A stretch of 64,000 nt of DNA from BCD1 sp965230565 (GTDB lineage Bacteria > Bacteroidota > Bacteroidia > Chitinophagales > Saprospiraceae): assembly GCA_965230565.1 (NCBI GenBank), contig CBDDLH010000008.1:11417-75416 (forward strand), written 5' to 3'. The notes under the pieces are model-generated. The model did no database searches. It saw only the letters and a list, made by a program, of their open reading frames with translations, and had not been told where the DNA came from. Below, piece by piece: positions 17,695 to 25,994 of this stretch. Both the position numbers and the translations under genes were made by a program. Position 1 is the first letter of the stretch, and the number at the start of each line of letters is the position of its first letter.

Positions 17695-19035
17695 TTATTT
17701 TTGTTTTTTCGCTTTCGCCGGAGCTTTTGCTTCCGGTTTAATCCATTCTTTGACGATATCTGTGGTTACAGATTTTGGTCTTTCCAAAGGTAATCCCAGA
17801 GCTCTTGACCAGCACATAGCAGAAAGCACCCCTAATGCACGTGAAACTCCAAACAATACGGTGTAAAAACCATATTCTTTCAACCCGTAATGTACGAGCA
17901 ATGCTCCTGAGTGCGCATCGACATTCGGCCATGGATTTTTAACTTTTCCAAGACTTTCAAGAATCGGAGGAACCACTTCAAATACCTTCCAGATAACATT
18001 GATAATATCACTTTCCTTACAATACTCTTCCGCGAATTCCTTCTGAGCCACAAATCGTGGGTCAGGACGACGCAATACGGCATGCCCATAACCCGGGATC
18101 ACTCTGCCTGAAGCCAGCGTACTGTTGACATAATTGGTTATTTGCTCCGTTGTAGGGGTCTTGGTTCCCAGAGCATCGAGCATATTATTGATCCAGTGAA
18201 TCACTTCCTGATTGGCAAGTCCGTGTAAAGGCCCCGCTAATGAATTCATACCTGCTGCCAGGGCAAGATAAGGATCAGACAGCGTGGATCCTACAAGGTG
18301 GGTGGTGTGTGCAGAGGCATTTCCTCCTTCGTGGTCTGCATGTATGGTGAGGTATAAACGCATGAGGCTTTTGAAATCCTCTCCCTGAATACCCAGCATG
18401 TGAGCGAAATTACCTGCCCAGTCCTGGGAGAAATCACGAGGGATATCATCTCCGCCATGATATTTTCTACGGTAAATATAAGTGGCAATCCTTGGAAGAC
18501 GTGCAATCAGATTCATGGTGTCTTCATAGATCGGATCCCAGTATTCGTTTTTGTTTAATCCTTCATTGTACCTTTTTGCGAAAACACTTTCTGTTTGCAT
18601 GGCGCTGATGGCAATGCTGAATTGTGTCATGGCATGGGTTTCCACAGGCAGTGCGTCGATAGTATCAAAAACGTGTTGTGGAATTACACACCTGTGTGTC
18701 CATTGGTCTGTCAGCCAGCGCACCTCCTCGTCAGTTGGAATATCTCCGGTAAGCATTAACCAAAATAACCCTTCAGGGCGTGGTTGTTGGCCACAATCTC
18801 CTTTGGGAAGCAGTTCTTTTAATTCGGGAATAGAATATCCTCTGAAATGGATCCCGGTAACAGGGTCAAGGCGGGAAGTTTCCCAAATCATCATTTTAAT
18901 GCCTCTGGCGCCTCCGACAACCTGAGACAGCGTTACATCATCAACTTTCTTAGTACCGTGCTTTTTTAGAATCGATCTGAGTTCATCACGGAGTTTACTA
19001 GATTTCTCAAAAAATTTCTGTTTTAATGGATCCAT
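17695..19035 (-). CDS. Citrate synthase, mitochondrial-like type
   Basis: The enzyme condenses acetyl-CoA and oxaloacetate to citrate in the TCA cycle. The 446-residue protein has the active-site regions GPLHGLANQEV (histidine), GYGHAVLRRPDPR (histidine and arginines) and DAHSGALLVHYG (aspartate). The sequence style (LKKHGTKKVDDVTLSQVVGG, then GARGIKMMIWETS) is that of the eukaryotic-type enzyme found in some Bacteroidota and not the NADH-inhibited GltA type. The C-terminus has a short Lys/Ala-rich tail. gcvH follows directly. Confidence 0.95.
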   Translation of the reverse strand: MDPLKQKFFEKSSKLRDELRSILKKHGTKKVDDVTLSQVVGGARGIKMMIWETSRLDPVTGIHFRGYSIPELKELLPKGDCGQQPRPEGLFWLMLTGDIPTDEEVRWLTDQWTHRCVIPQHVFDTIDALPVETHAMTQFSIAISAMQTESVFAKRYNEGLNKNEYWDPIYEDTMNLIARLPRIATYIYRRKYHGGDDIPRDFSQDWAGNFAHMLGIQGEDFKSLMRLYLTIHADHEGGNASAHTTHLVGSTLSDPYLALAAGMNSLAGPLHGLANQEVIHWINNMLDALGTKTPTTEQITNYVNSTLASGRVIPGYGHAVLRRPDPRFVAQKEFAEEYCKESDIINVIWKVFEVVPPILESLGKVKNPWPNVDAHSGALLVHYGLKEYGFYTVLFGVSRALGVLSAMCWSRALGLPLERPKSVTTDIVKEWIKPEAKAPAKAKKQK

Positions 19036-19105
19036 ATGTTTTGTGTTTATCCTGGGTATTATTAATAAAAAAGATCATGGTACTATTACCGGGTATCAAA
19101 CTCTG

Positions 19106-19113
19106 CAAAAGTA
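19106..19113 (-). promoter_or_regulatory. Candidate -7 element for citrate synthase
   Basis: On the minus strand TACTTTTG matches TAnnTTTG, about 70 bp before the ATG at 19035. No convincing -33 TTTG was found. Confidence 0.4.
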
Positions 19114-19167
19114 CTGAATAATTAACACCTTCACTTCATACTTCGTTTAAGATTTTACCAAGAATAA

Positions 19168-19205
19168 ACAAGGCTTGATCATTTGTTAAAAAAATCAAGC
19201 CTTGT
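19168..19205 (-). terminator. Terminator after the Spy-like gene
   Basis: ACAAGGCTTGAT and ATCAAGCCTTGT form a 12-bp stem around an AT-rich loop, between the end of the 19231 gene and the citrate synthase promoter. Confidence 0.75.
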
Positions 19206-19230
19206 CAAGGATAATAAGTGGTAATTAATG

Positions 19231-19650
19231 TTATCCGTTGGTCCTTTCAATGACCTGCAATCTGATTTCTTCGTTAGATAATCCTTGTGCCTTGAGTTCT
19301 TTGATGATCTCTGATTCGGCAATTCGACGTTGTGCCTGTTGCTCATTGAAAATTACCCTTTGAGTCTGGTTGAGCATTCTGTACATGGAAGCTTCCGTAC
19401 CTTTTCTGTTGGCAGACAACTTTTGCAGGTATTTGGTTTTGTCCGTATCCTTAAGAGATGCGATATCCGCGAGATTCTTGAAGTGGCGCTGTTGGATGAC
19501 AGTCATCTGTTCAACCTGCTTGGTGTCGAGATCGTACAGGCTGGTCAATTCGGTTACTGCCTGGCTTACTTCATTGGAAACTTCACTGGACTGTGCACTG
19601 ATTGTAAAGGTCACAGCACTCAGGATAAAACATAATAATACCTTTCTCAT
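19231..19650 (-). CDS. Small secreted helical protein, Spy/DUF4890-like
   Basis: From the ATG at 19650 the protein has 139 residues and starts with a signal peptide (MRKVLLCFILSAVTFTISA). The frame extends 19 codons upstream, but that part is low-complexity Lys/Thr sequence and is not needed. The mature protein is helical and charged, with the motif VTELTSLYDLDTKQVEQM and a later MLNQTQRVIFNEQQAQ. This resembles periplasmic Spy/CpxP-like or DUF4890 proteins, where LTxxQ-type motifs occur. A role in envelope stress is inference. Confidence 0.7.
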   Translation of the reverse strand: MRKVLLCFILSAVTFTISAQSSEVSNEVSQAVTELTSLYDLDTKQVEQMTVIQQRHFKNLADIASLKDTDKTKYLQKLSANRKGTEASMYRMLNQTQRVIFNEQQAQRRIAESEIIKELKAQGLSNEEIRLQVIERTNG

Positions 19651-19944
19651 GTGTTTGTTTTTTAATGGAATTGTTTTAGTTTTTTTGAAATATCGAGATT
19701 TTTCCAAGAAACACTCGAAAAATAATTTTTCGATCTGATTGAGTGATACACTTTATATCCCTTTTGTTTCCCGAGGATCCTAAAATGTGGAATCGAAAAG
19801 TTATTTTTAATAATTTTCTAAAACAACTTCTGTAAATGATATTGCCCGCTAAAGTACAAAAAATGGTAATTTTGAGCCGTAATTCGAACACAATTTTAAT
19901 TCATATACAGAGTAATTGTCATTTTACCGCCAATTCGGAGATTT

Positions 19945-20526
19945 ATGCTGGTTATACAGGAGGTTTTAGTTAGTGATGATGTGGTGAAGGAAAATTTCAT
20001 TTGCAATCTGAAAGCCTGCAAGGGCATTTGTTGCGTAGAAGGAGATTATGGTGCTCCTCTCGATACTCCGGAATTGCACACCCTCGAACATATTTTTGAT
20101 AAGGTCCGCCCATTCCTGGCAGCAGATGGACTCAAGGCGCTTGAGGAACAGGGGCTTTTCGTTTTTGTCGAAGAAACCAAAGAATATACCACCCCACTCA
20201 TAGATGGTGGTCCGTGTGCCTATCGCGTAATCAAAGATGGAATAATCACCTGCGGTATCGAAATGGCCTATTATGCCGGGGAAGTTCCCTTTAAAAAACC
20301 AATCTCTTGCCATCTGTATCCTATCCGGATACGGGAGAATCGAAAAACAGGATTTGAAGCTATAAATTACGATCGATGGGATATTTGTTCGGATGCCTGT
20401 ACTTTGGGTAATAAAGAACAGGTTCGGGTTTACCAATTCTTAAAAGAAGCCATCATTCGGAAATATGGTGAAGAGTTTTATGAGGAACTGGAGGCTGCTG
20501 CCCAATATTTGGAATCAAACGAGTAA
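19945..20526 (+). CDS. DUF3109 family cysteine-cluster protein
   Basis: The 193-residue protein shows the DUF3109 pattern: NLKACKGICCVEGDYGAPL near the N-terminus, GGPCAYRVIKDGIITCGI in the middle, then ISCHLYPIR and DICSDACTLG. Eight or more cysteines are spaced as in a metal- or iron-sulfur-binding cluster, related to YkgJ-type zinc/iron chelating domains. The function is not known. The next gene starts 2 bp after its stop, so the two are translationally linked. Confidence 0.85.
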   Translation: MLVIQEVLVSDDVVKENFICNLKACKGICCVEGDYGAPLDTPELHTLEHIFDKVRPFLAADGLKALEEQGLFVFVEETKEYTTPLIDGGPCAYRVIKDGIITCGIEMAYYAGEVPFKKPISCHLYPIRIRENRKTGFEAINYDRWDICSDACTLGNKEQVRVYQFLKEAIIRKYGEEFYEELEAAAQYLESNE

Positions 20527-20528
20527 AA

Positions 20529-21653
20529 TTGAAAATTGCCGTCAATACAAGATTTTTACTTCGGGATAAACTGGAAGGCATCGGTTGGTTCACTTATGAA
20601 GTGATGAGCCGACTGGTTAAACTTCGGCCGGATGATGAATTCATTTTCATTTTTGACCGACCCTTTGATGAGCAGTTTCTGATGGCCGAAAATATCCGTG
20701 GCGTGACCGCCTTTCCTCCTGCAAGACATCCATTCTTATGGTATTGGTGGTTTGAATGGGCAGTGCCGGGACAAATACATGCTTTGAATGCAGATCTGTT
20801 TATTTCTCCGGATGGTTTTTGTTCCTTAAATGCCAAGGTACCAACACTGATGGTCACCCACGATATTGCGCACCATCATTTTCCGGAACAAGTCCCAACC
20901 ATCGCCCGGTGGTATTATAACCATTTTATCCCCCGATATCTGAAAAAGGCCGATCACATCATTACGGTTTCCGATTTCACCAAGAAGGATATTGAGGATG
21001 TCTATGGAGTTCCCGCCGCTAAAATGACCGTTGCCCATAATGGCAGCCGTAATATCTTTAGACCACTTCCTGAAGATGATCAAAGAGCAGTCAGGGATCG
21101 TTTTTCGAATGGAAAACCCTATTTCTTTTATTTTGGTGCAGTACATCCCCGGAAGAATGTTCATCGCCTGATCTCAGCCTTTGACCAGTTTAAAAAAAAT
21201 AATTCGACTGATGTGAAATTGCTGATCGGCGGACGTTTTGCCTGGCAGACCGGACCGGTTAAAACGGCCTACGAAAAAGCGGCTTACAAAAAAGATATAC
21301 ACTTCCTGGGGTATCTTTCTGAAAACGACCTCACAGCCCTTACCGCATCGGCTTTAGCAATGGCTTACATTTCCAATTTTGAAGGGTTCGGCCTGCCAAT
21401 TCTGGAAGCTATGCACAGCGAAGTTCCTGTCATCACCTCCAATGTTTCTTCCTTGCCGGAAGTCGCCGGTGAAGCTGCCCTTTTTGTCAATCCCACATCC
21501 ATAACAGAGATAGAATCTGCACTCTTTCAACTCTGGAACCAACCCGACCTCAGGAAGGATCTGATTGAAAAAGGAAAACACCAGCGCACCCAATTCTATT
21601 GGGACAAAACAGCCTCGATCATCAATGAAACCATCGATCGGATGATGTTTTGA
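20529..21653 (+). CDS. Glycosyltransferase, GT4/family 1 type
   Basis: The 374-residue protein begins with a TTG codon at 20529, which keeps the N-terminal Rossmann strand KIAVNTRFLL. There is no nearby ATG in frame. The GT-B fold is seen from a first domain with DLFISPDGF and HDIAHHHFPEQ and a second domain with YFFYFGAVHPRKNVHRLISA. The sugar-nucleotide signature ISNFEGFGLPILEAMHSEVP ends in the expected E-x7-E, followed by VITSNVSSLPEVAGEAA. It probably transfers a hexose to a surface glycan. The acceptor cannot be read. It is coupled to the DUF3109 gene. Confidence 0.9.
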   Translation: MKIAVNTRFLLRDKLEGIGWFTYEVMSRLVKLRPDDEFIFIFDRPFDEQFLMAENIRGVTAFPPARHPFLWYWWFEWAVPGQIHALNADLFISPDGFCSLNAKVPTLMVTHDIAHHHFPEQVPTIARWYYNHFIPRYLKKADHIITVSDFTKKDIEDVYGVPAAKMTVAHNGSRNIFRPLPEDDQRAVRDRFSNGKPYFFYFGAVHPRKNVHRLISAFDQFKKNNSTDVKLLIGGRFAWQTGPVKTAYEKAAYKKDIHFLGYLSENDLTALTASALAMAYISNFEGFGLPILEAMHSEVPVITSNVSSLPEVAGEAALFVNPTSITEIESALFQLWNQPDLRKDLIEKGKHQRTQFYWDKTASIINETIDRMMF

Positions 21654-21810
21654 TTTTTATCTTCTTTTGGATTTTATTCGTGGAGATCCCTAACTTACCA
21701 TTTTCTGCTAAAATTTGATTTCTGAGGGATGCTTATTGATGAAGGGTGGGCGGAATGAATTCCGCCATAACGGTATTTTCCCAAATAGGATACACCCGAC
21801 CCCGCTAGGG

Positions 21811-22162
21811 GCTAGGGCTTCTACACAAGTAGTATAATAAAAATATATAATCTGTTTTATTTAAATTTTAACCCAATTCATTGTGTTTATTCAAAGTCAG
21901 GCTGCAAAAAACTGCCGAATGGCAGAATGAAGAAGGGAAAATGAACCTGCCGGAACCGCAAAACAGCAGAATGTCCAATATCCAATTTAGAATTGCTAAA
22001 AAAACTTCTACATTGGTTATTCTGCGGTTCGATATTCTGCGGTTCCGGCACGATTTTCTTGGTCATTCATTCATTTTTCACTTATAACTGGAGGTTTTCT
22101 TGAAAACTCGACCGAAAACACATTATAAAAACAACTTATACTACTTGTGTAGAAGCCCTAGC
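21811..22162. mobile_element. MITE-like element with nested inverted repeats
   Basis: A 27-bp perfect inverted repeat (left arm GCTAGGGCTTCTACACAAGT..., 21811-21837; right arm 22136-22162) bounds 298 bp. A second inverted pair, TGCCGGAACCGCA near 21946 and its complement near 22043-22055, is nested inside. The interior has no coding frame of note. Long ends with a short non-coding interior fit a miniature inverted-repeat element. No target-site duplication or transposase was found. Confidence 0.5.
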
Positions 22163-22282
22163 CGCTAGGGGTCCCATATCGGTAACACCTTGCGACTGGG
22201 ATAAAACTTCGTGCCTTTAGGCCTGCCTGCAGCAGGCAGGTACGATATCTATTTCTCGGCAAGGAAAATCTTTCCGCAAAAT

Positions 22283-22562
22283 CATTAGGTACCTACAGCA
22301 CCCAATCAGGGGTGATTCATGCCGGAAGTTACCGGGATGGGGTACCTTACGGCACCAAAGGGAGATTATCGATTTGTCATAAGTCATTAGGTACCTACAG
22401 CACCCAATCAGGGGTGGTCCATGCCGGGAGTTACCGGGATAGGGTACCTGACGGCACCAAAGGGAGATTATCGATTTGTCATAAGTCATTAGGTACCTAC
22501 GGCACCCAATCAGGGGTGGTCCATTCCGGGAGTTACCGGGATGGGGTACCTGACGGCACCTT
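22283..22562. repeat. 102-bp tandem repeat, three copies
   Basis: Units begin at 22283, 22385 and 22487 with CATTAGGTACCTAC(A/G)GCACC. The spacing is exactly 102 bp, the units differ at about 6-8 positions, and the third is cut short at about 22562. Each unit contains two near-copies of GGTACCTnACGGCACC. The unit is a multiple of three, so frames stay open on both strands, giving a 34-residue repeat on plus that includes GSYRDGVPDGTKGRLSICHK. There are no unique spacers, so it is not a CRISPR array. Confidence 0.85.
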
Positions 22563-22586
22563 TGGGTGTTTTATGATAGACTGGTA

Positions 22587-23126
22587 TTAGAAGTCCAAAA
22601 ACTCCGGCCTAACCTCCTCCGTCAGCCACACCCCATTTTGAGAACGGTAAAACTCAATTCCCTGGTCATGCATCTCCTTGGCCTTGACCTTGAGTACTAC
22701 CACCTTGCCATGTCGCTGGCCGACTTTAATCGCCGTATCCAAATCAGGGGAGAGATGTACATGGTGACGATTCCGCTTTTGAAGACCTTCTTTAAAAATC
22801 GAGTCCAGGTTCCGCTTGGCAGTTCCATGATATAGAATTTCCGGCGGCACTTCAGGAGTGTAGCCAAGATCAATCCGGATTGAATGGCCCTGACTGGCCC
22901 GGATTTTCTTGCCATCTTCGCTGAAAGCAAAGCGTTTTTTGTCATTTTTCTCAACCACCTCTTCTAACAGTTCCCTGCTGACCGGCGTACCTTTGGCTTT
23001 AAAGGCAGCAAGCAACTCGCTCACCTTACACCAGCCCCGCGTATCCAGCGACAACCCGAAAGCATCCGGGTTGTGCCGAAGTACGTAAGACATCTGTTTG
23101 CTTATTTTTCTGATGTTATTTTTCAT
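22587..23126 (-). CDS. kptA: RNA 2'-phosphotransferase (Tpt1/KptA)
   Basis: KptA removes a 2'-phosphate from RNA using NAD+, forming ADP-ribose 1'',2''-cyclic phosphate. In eukaryotes this finishes tRNA splicing, while its bacterial substrate is uncertain. From the ATG at 23126 the protein has about 179 residues, the normal length. A TTG three codons earlier is also possible. The N-terminal KISKQMSYVLRHNPDAFGL, then DTRGWCKVSELL, SQGHSIRIDLGY, ILYHGTAKRNLDSI and HHVHLSPDLDTAIKVGQRHG are family hallmarks, including the conserved Arg-His-His-Arg set. It lies downstream of the PcfJ-like gene on the same strand. Confidence 0.95.
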   Translation of the reverse strand: MKNNIRKISKQMSYVLRHNPDAFGLSLDTRGWCKVSELLAAFKAKGTPVSRELLEEVVEKNDKKRFAFSEDGKKIRASQGHSIRIDLGYTPEVPPEILYHGTAKRNLDSIFKEGLQKRNRHHVHLSPDLDTAIKVGQRHGKVVVLKVKAKEMHDQGIEFYRSQNGVWLTEEVRPEFLDF

Positions 23127-23164
23127 TTGATCCAAAATTTAAATTATTCTAAAAATAATTAATT

Positions 23165-23228
23165 ACCAGCAACCAGCAATGGAGCATAGCGACATCCGCG
23201 GCACACCGTGCCGGGACCAGCAACCAGC
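23165..23228. repeat. Dispersed CAACCAGCAA / CCGnnnC..GnnCGGG repeat between kptA and the PcfJ gene
   Basis: The gap carries ACCAGCAACCAGCAATGGAG, then a degenerate copy of the AGCGACATCCCGTACA element, and again CAACCAGC. The same composite occurs at 54549-54625 in front of the DUF1501 gene. Confidence 0.6.
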
Positions 23229-24593
23229 TCACCCCTTATACTCAATTCCTTCCTGCCTGGTCCATTCAATAACAGTTTCCTTTACCCGCCTGAGCGGCTC
23301 CATGTTGCATTTGCCCCGGAATTCCTCCACTGCATTTTCACTGGTTACCGAAATGGTCGCTAACCGCTTTTTGGTATCAGTATCTTCTGTGATTTTCCAT
23401 ACAGACCAGATGCTGAATTTCCCCTCAATACACTCATGCAGGTACTCATCTGCAACACAATGACTCATTGCTTCTCCTTCTTCCAGGATAGCGGTTGGGC
23501 GTTTTAATTGTTCAATTCTATAATCACCCAATTCAAAATCATTCTTTTCTGATAAAACCAACGGACTTTCAAGGATGCTGCTTTTCTGGTATTCCAGCCA
23601 TTTTTCCCATTTCTCCACTTTACGCATAACAGACTTGAGTGTCCGCTTGCTGAAAGAAAATCCGGGAAACATCGGTTCGATTTCTTTTCCTAATACCCAG
23701 GCATTGCAAAAGTTTTGGTTGTCGTAAAACTCAATAATGCGTTGCATGATATTCAATGAAATATTTTCCTGTCTTGCCAGAAAACGGAATAATTTCTCTG
23801 ATTGCATTACCTGCCCTTTTGACCAATGCCTGATGAGCAAACGGATGTGCTCGTTGGGTATACCCCATGAGGCCACCGCAGCCCATCTGATGCCAAGGTC
23901 AGGATATTCTACATTTTTTGGCAGATTGTTGAAAAAGAAATTCATTCTGCCGGTGTATTTATATGCGTCTTCATAATCATGAAGGCCTCCACCTTGGGCG
24001 AAATGATAAACCATGTTCAAATATGGATATTTACAAACCCACTCTCCCTTTTCTTTATCATAGACACTCATTGAATGGGTGCCATCGTAGTAAAAAGTCT
24101 TTTTGAGGCATGGTGGCATCTGATCGGGATACTTTACGCAGGTATGTTCAAAAAAACTCCAGCATAACCTGTAAGGATCGGATGTATTAGGTGCCTTCCA
24201 TTCGGAAAGTGGACGCACGATCTCACAGGTGTGAATGATATTTTCGATAACCCTGAAAAGTTTGTGGTCGATGATCTTGCGCATACCTTTGTTGGCAAGG
24301 ACTTCCCGGACAACTTCCGTTTTTGCAACACCGCTGTAAAGGTCTTTTTGCTTGCCGCGGGGAAGTTCGATGAACTTTTTGATTGCCTCGCAAAGGATGG
24401 CGATCCGTTTTTTTCTCAAGGGAAGGGGAACAGCATCGAACCGGTATTCCACAGCTTCCAGTTGGTGGGCTACGGTTGGGGTTAACTTAACTTTTTTGGC
24501 CTTTTGTTTTTGCTCGGCCAAAAGCTTGCGGAAAAGGGCTTCTCTTTCCATACGTGCCTTCTCCATACGCAATCGTTTAATTCGATTGGCCAT
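23229..24593 (-). CDS. PcfJ-like protein
   Basis: The C-terminal 150 residues match the PcfJ domain: AILEEGEAMSHCVADEYLHE, a following IWSVWK strand, TKKRLATISVTSENAVEEFR, then GKCNMEP. PcfJ was first seen on conjugative plasmids and phage-like elements. Chromosomal copies are common in Bacteroidota and have no proven function. The 454-residue protein has a basic helical N-terminus (KRLRMEKARMEREALFRKL) and a middle region without recognised domains. It is followed by kptA after 100 bp that includes a dispersed repeat. Co-transcription is possible. Confidence 0.8.
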   Translation of the reverse strand: MANRIKRLRMEKARMEREALFRKLLAEQKQKAKKVKLTPTVAHQLEAVEYRFDAVPLPLRKKRIAILCEAIKKFIELPRGKQKDLYSGVAKTEVVREVLANKGMRKIIDHKLFRVIENIIHTCEIVRPLSEWKAPNTSDPYRLCWSFFEHTCVKYPDQMPPCLKKTFYYDGTHSMSVYDKEKGEWVCKYPYLNMVYHFAQGGGLHDYEDAYKYTGRMNFFFNNLPKNVEYPDLGIRWAAVASWGIPNEHIRLLIRHWSKGQVMQSEKLFRFLARQENISLNIMQRIIEFYDNQNFCNAWVLGKEIEPMFPGFSFSKRTLKSVMRKVEKWEKWLEYQKSSILESPLVLSEKNDFELGDYRIEQLKRPTAILEEGEAMSHCVADEYLHECIEGKFSIWSVWKITEDTDTKKRLATISVTSENAVEEFRGKCNMEPLRRVKETVIEWTRQEGIEYKG

Positions 24594-24843
24594 GATAAAT
24601 ACTCCTTTTGATTATTGTTTCGAATAAAGGTTGAGCGTCCGTGCAGGACGAAGCGTGGCATTTGCCGGGTATGGATGGAGACACACATAATGATTAATAT
24701 TTTGTAGGCCTTTCGACAGATTAAAAGAGAAAGTTTTAATTTTTCCTTAAAATCAAAAGCTGCCGGACCGGATTAATGAATTGTTTTTATCTTGGCATCC
24801 AAAACCAGCTTTCGCAAAAGAAAGTTCCTGATGTTTAAAGAAA

Positions 24844-25989
24844 ATGACTACTATGAAGAAATTTTGTTTGTTATTGCTGCTTGTCTTGGGCCTCACTCCA
24901 ATAATTGCCCAGGAAGCTTTGCCACCTGTTTACCCTTATGCAGAAAACGGGAAATGGGGAGCCATTGATAAAGAAGGTGAAATACTTGTCAAGCCGAAAT
25001 ATTCCTCTATTTCGCTCTTTCTACATGCTGACAATGCCAAAGCTTTGGCTACCGTAACCAATGAGGAAGGGTTAATGGGAGCTATTGACAGAAATGGAAA
25101 GATCAAAGCAAAGATCAAGTATAAATTTGTTGATCTGAAGGGAAAAGGTGATTATCTCATTGTCACGAATTCAGATAATCTTTACGGGTTGGTGAAAACC
25201 AAAAACAAGAAAGAAATTCTCAAAACAGAATATAAATCCATACGCCGATTCCGCGGAGCTAAACTGGGCGTTTCGATTATCCGAAAAGGAGATTTGTACG
25301 GCGCCATCAATGAAAATGGAAAACTCATCGCTAAACCTATTTACAAAAAGGCTGAATTAAAAGATGCTTATAAGGATTACCCCGACGTCAAATTGACCAG
25401 GGAAGATGGTTCTGCATTTGTGATGGATTGCTGGGGAGACCCGGTAAAAAAAACGGCTGGGGGACGAATGGACGATGATATTATGTTTGAGGACCAGATG
25501 ATTGAGGAAGCACCTGCACCTCCGCCGCCACCGAAGTCTACAACCAGGAAGATTGAAGTGGATGGACAAAATGCGCTTGAATTTACGACCGCTTACAATG
25601 GCAAGGCCACTCCTGAGAAAGATACGCTCTTTGGTATCGATCAGGTGGTTAAAGTTTTTCATCGGTATAAATCCGGCAGGGGATATTGCGTGGATTATGT
25701 GATTGCCAAAAAAGGAGACCTGACAGGGATTATCAATTATCAAAACGAGATCCTGACTCCCTTTGAATATAACAGTATCCGCCAAAGAGCCGGCCGCAAT
25801 TATTTTGAACTCAAAAAGGGAGAGAAAAAAGGAGCGGCTTCCGGAAAAGGAGAACTGATATTTGATGCCCGATTTGATACGATGAAGCTGCACTCAAACT
25901 ATACGGTTTTCAATGTCAAAATCGGCAACTACGAAGGTTATGTCGATCGCACAGGGCATGTTTATTTGCCTAAAAAAGCACTTAATTAA
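24844..25989 (+). CDS. Secreted WG-repeat protein
   Basis: The 381-residue protein starts with a signal peptide (MKKFCLLLLLVLGLTPIIAQ). The start could be the ATG at 24844 or the one at 24853. The mature part has WG/KWG beta repeats of about 50 residues: YPYAENGKWGAIDKEGEILV, then GLMGAIDRNGKI, DNLYGLVKTKNKKEIL, GDLYGAINENGKLI, GDLTGIINYQNEIL. A short proline spacer (EEAPAPPPPPKSTTR) splits the repeats into two groups. WG repeats form beta-propeller-like binding surfaces, and the ligand is unknown. It is 5 bp upstream of a second WG-repeat gene. Confidence 0.85.
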   Translation: MTTMKKFCLLLLLVLGLTPIIAQEALPPVYPYAENGKWGAIDKEGEILVKPKYSSISLFLHADNAKALATVTNEEGLMGAIDRNGKIKAKIKYKFVDLKGKGDYLIVTNSDNLYGLVKTKNKKEILKTEYKSIRRFRGAKLGVSIIRKGDLYGAINENGKLIAKPIYKKAELKDAYKDYPDVKLTREDGSAFVMDCWGDPVKKTAGGRMDDDIMFEDQMIEEAPAPPPPPKSTTRKIEVDGQNALEFTTAYNGKATPEKDTLFGIDQVVKVFHRYKSGRGYCVDYVIAKKGDLTGIINYQNEILTPFEYNSIRQRAGRNYFELKKGEKKGAASGKGELIFDARFDTMKLHSNYTVFNVKIGNYEGYVDRTGHVYLPKKALN

Positions 25990-25994
25990 AAAAA

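Larger units (their letters stand above)
21654..22586. other. 933-bp repeat-filled intergenic region
   Basis: No gene is supported here. The region contains a MITE-like inverted repeat (21811-22162), a palindrome-rich CTGCCTGCAGCAGGCAG stretch near 22228, and three copies of a 102-bp tandem repeat (22283-22562). Confidence 0.75.

Noticed and set aside
22283..22562. Tandem repeats as a possible CRISPR array
   Set aside because: Units are 102 bp, contiguous and have no unique spacers. No cas genes are present.
22312..22590. Plus-strand frame over the 102-bp repeats as a repeat protein gene
   Set aside because: The opposite strand is equally open, unit differences show no coding bias, and there is no stop-to-start context of a gene. 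Kept only as a repeat.
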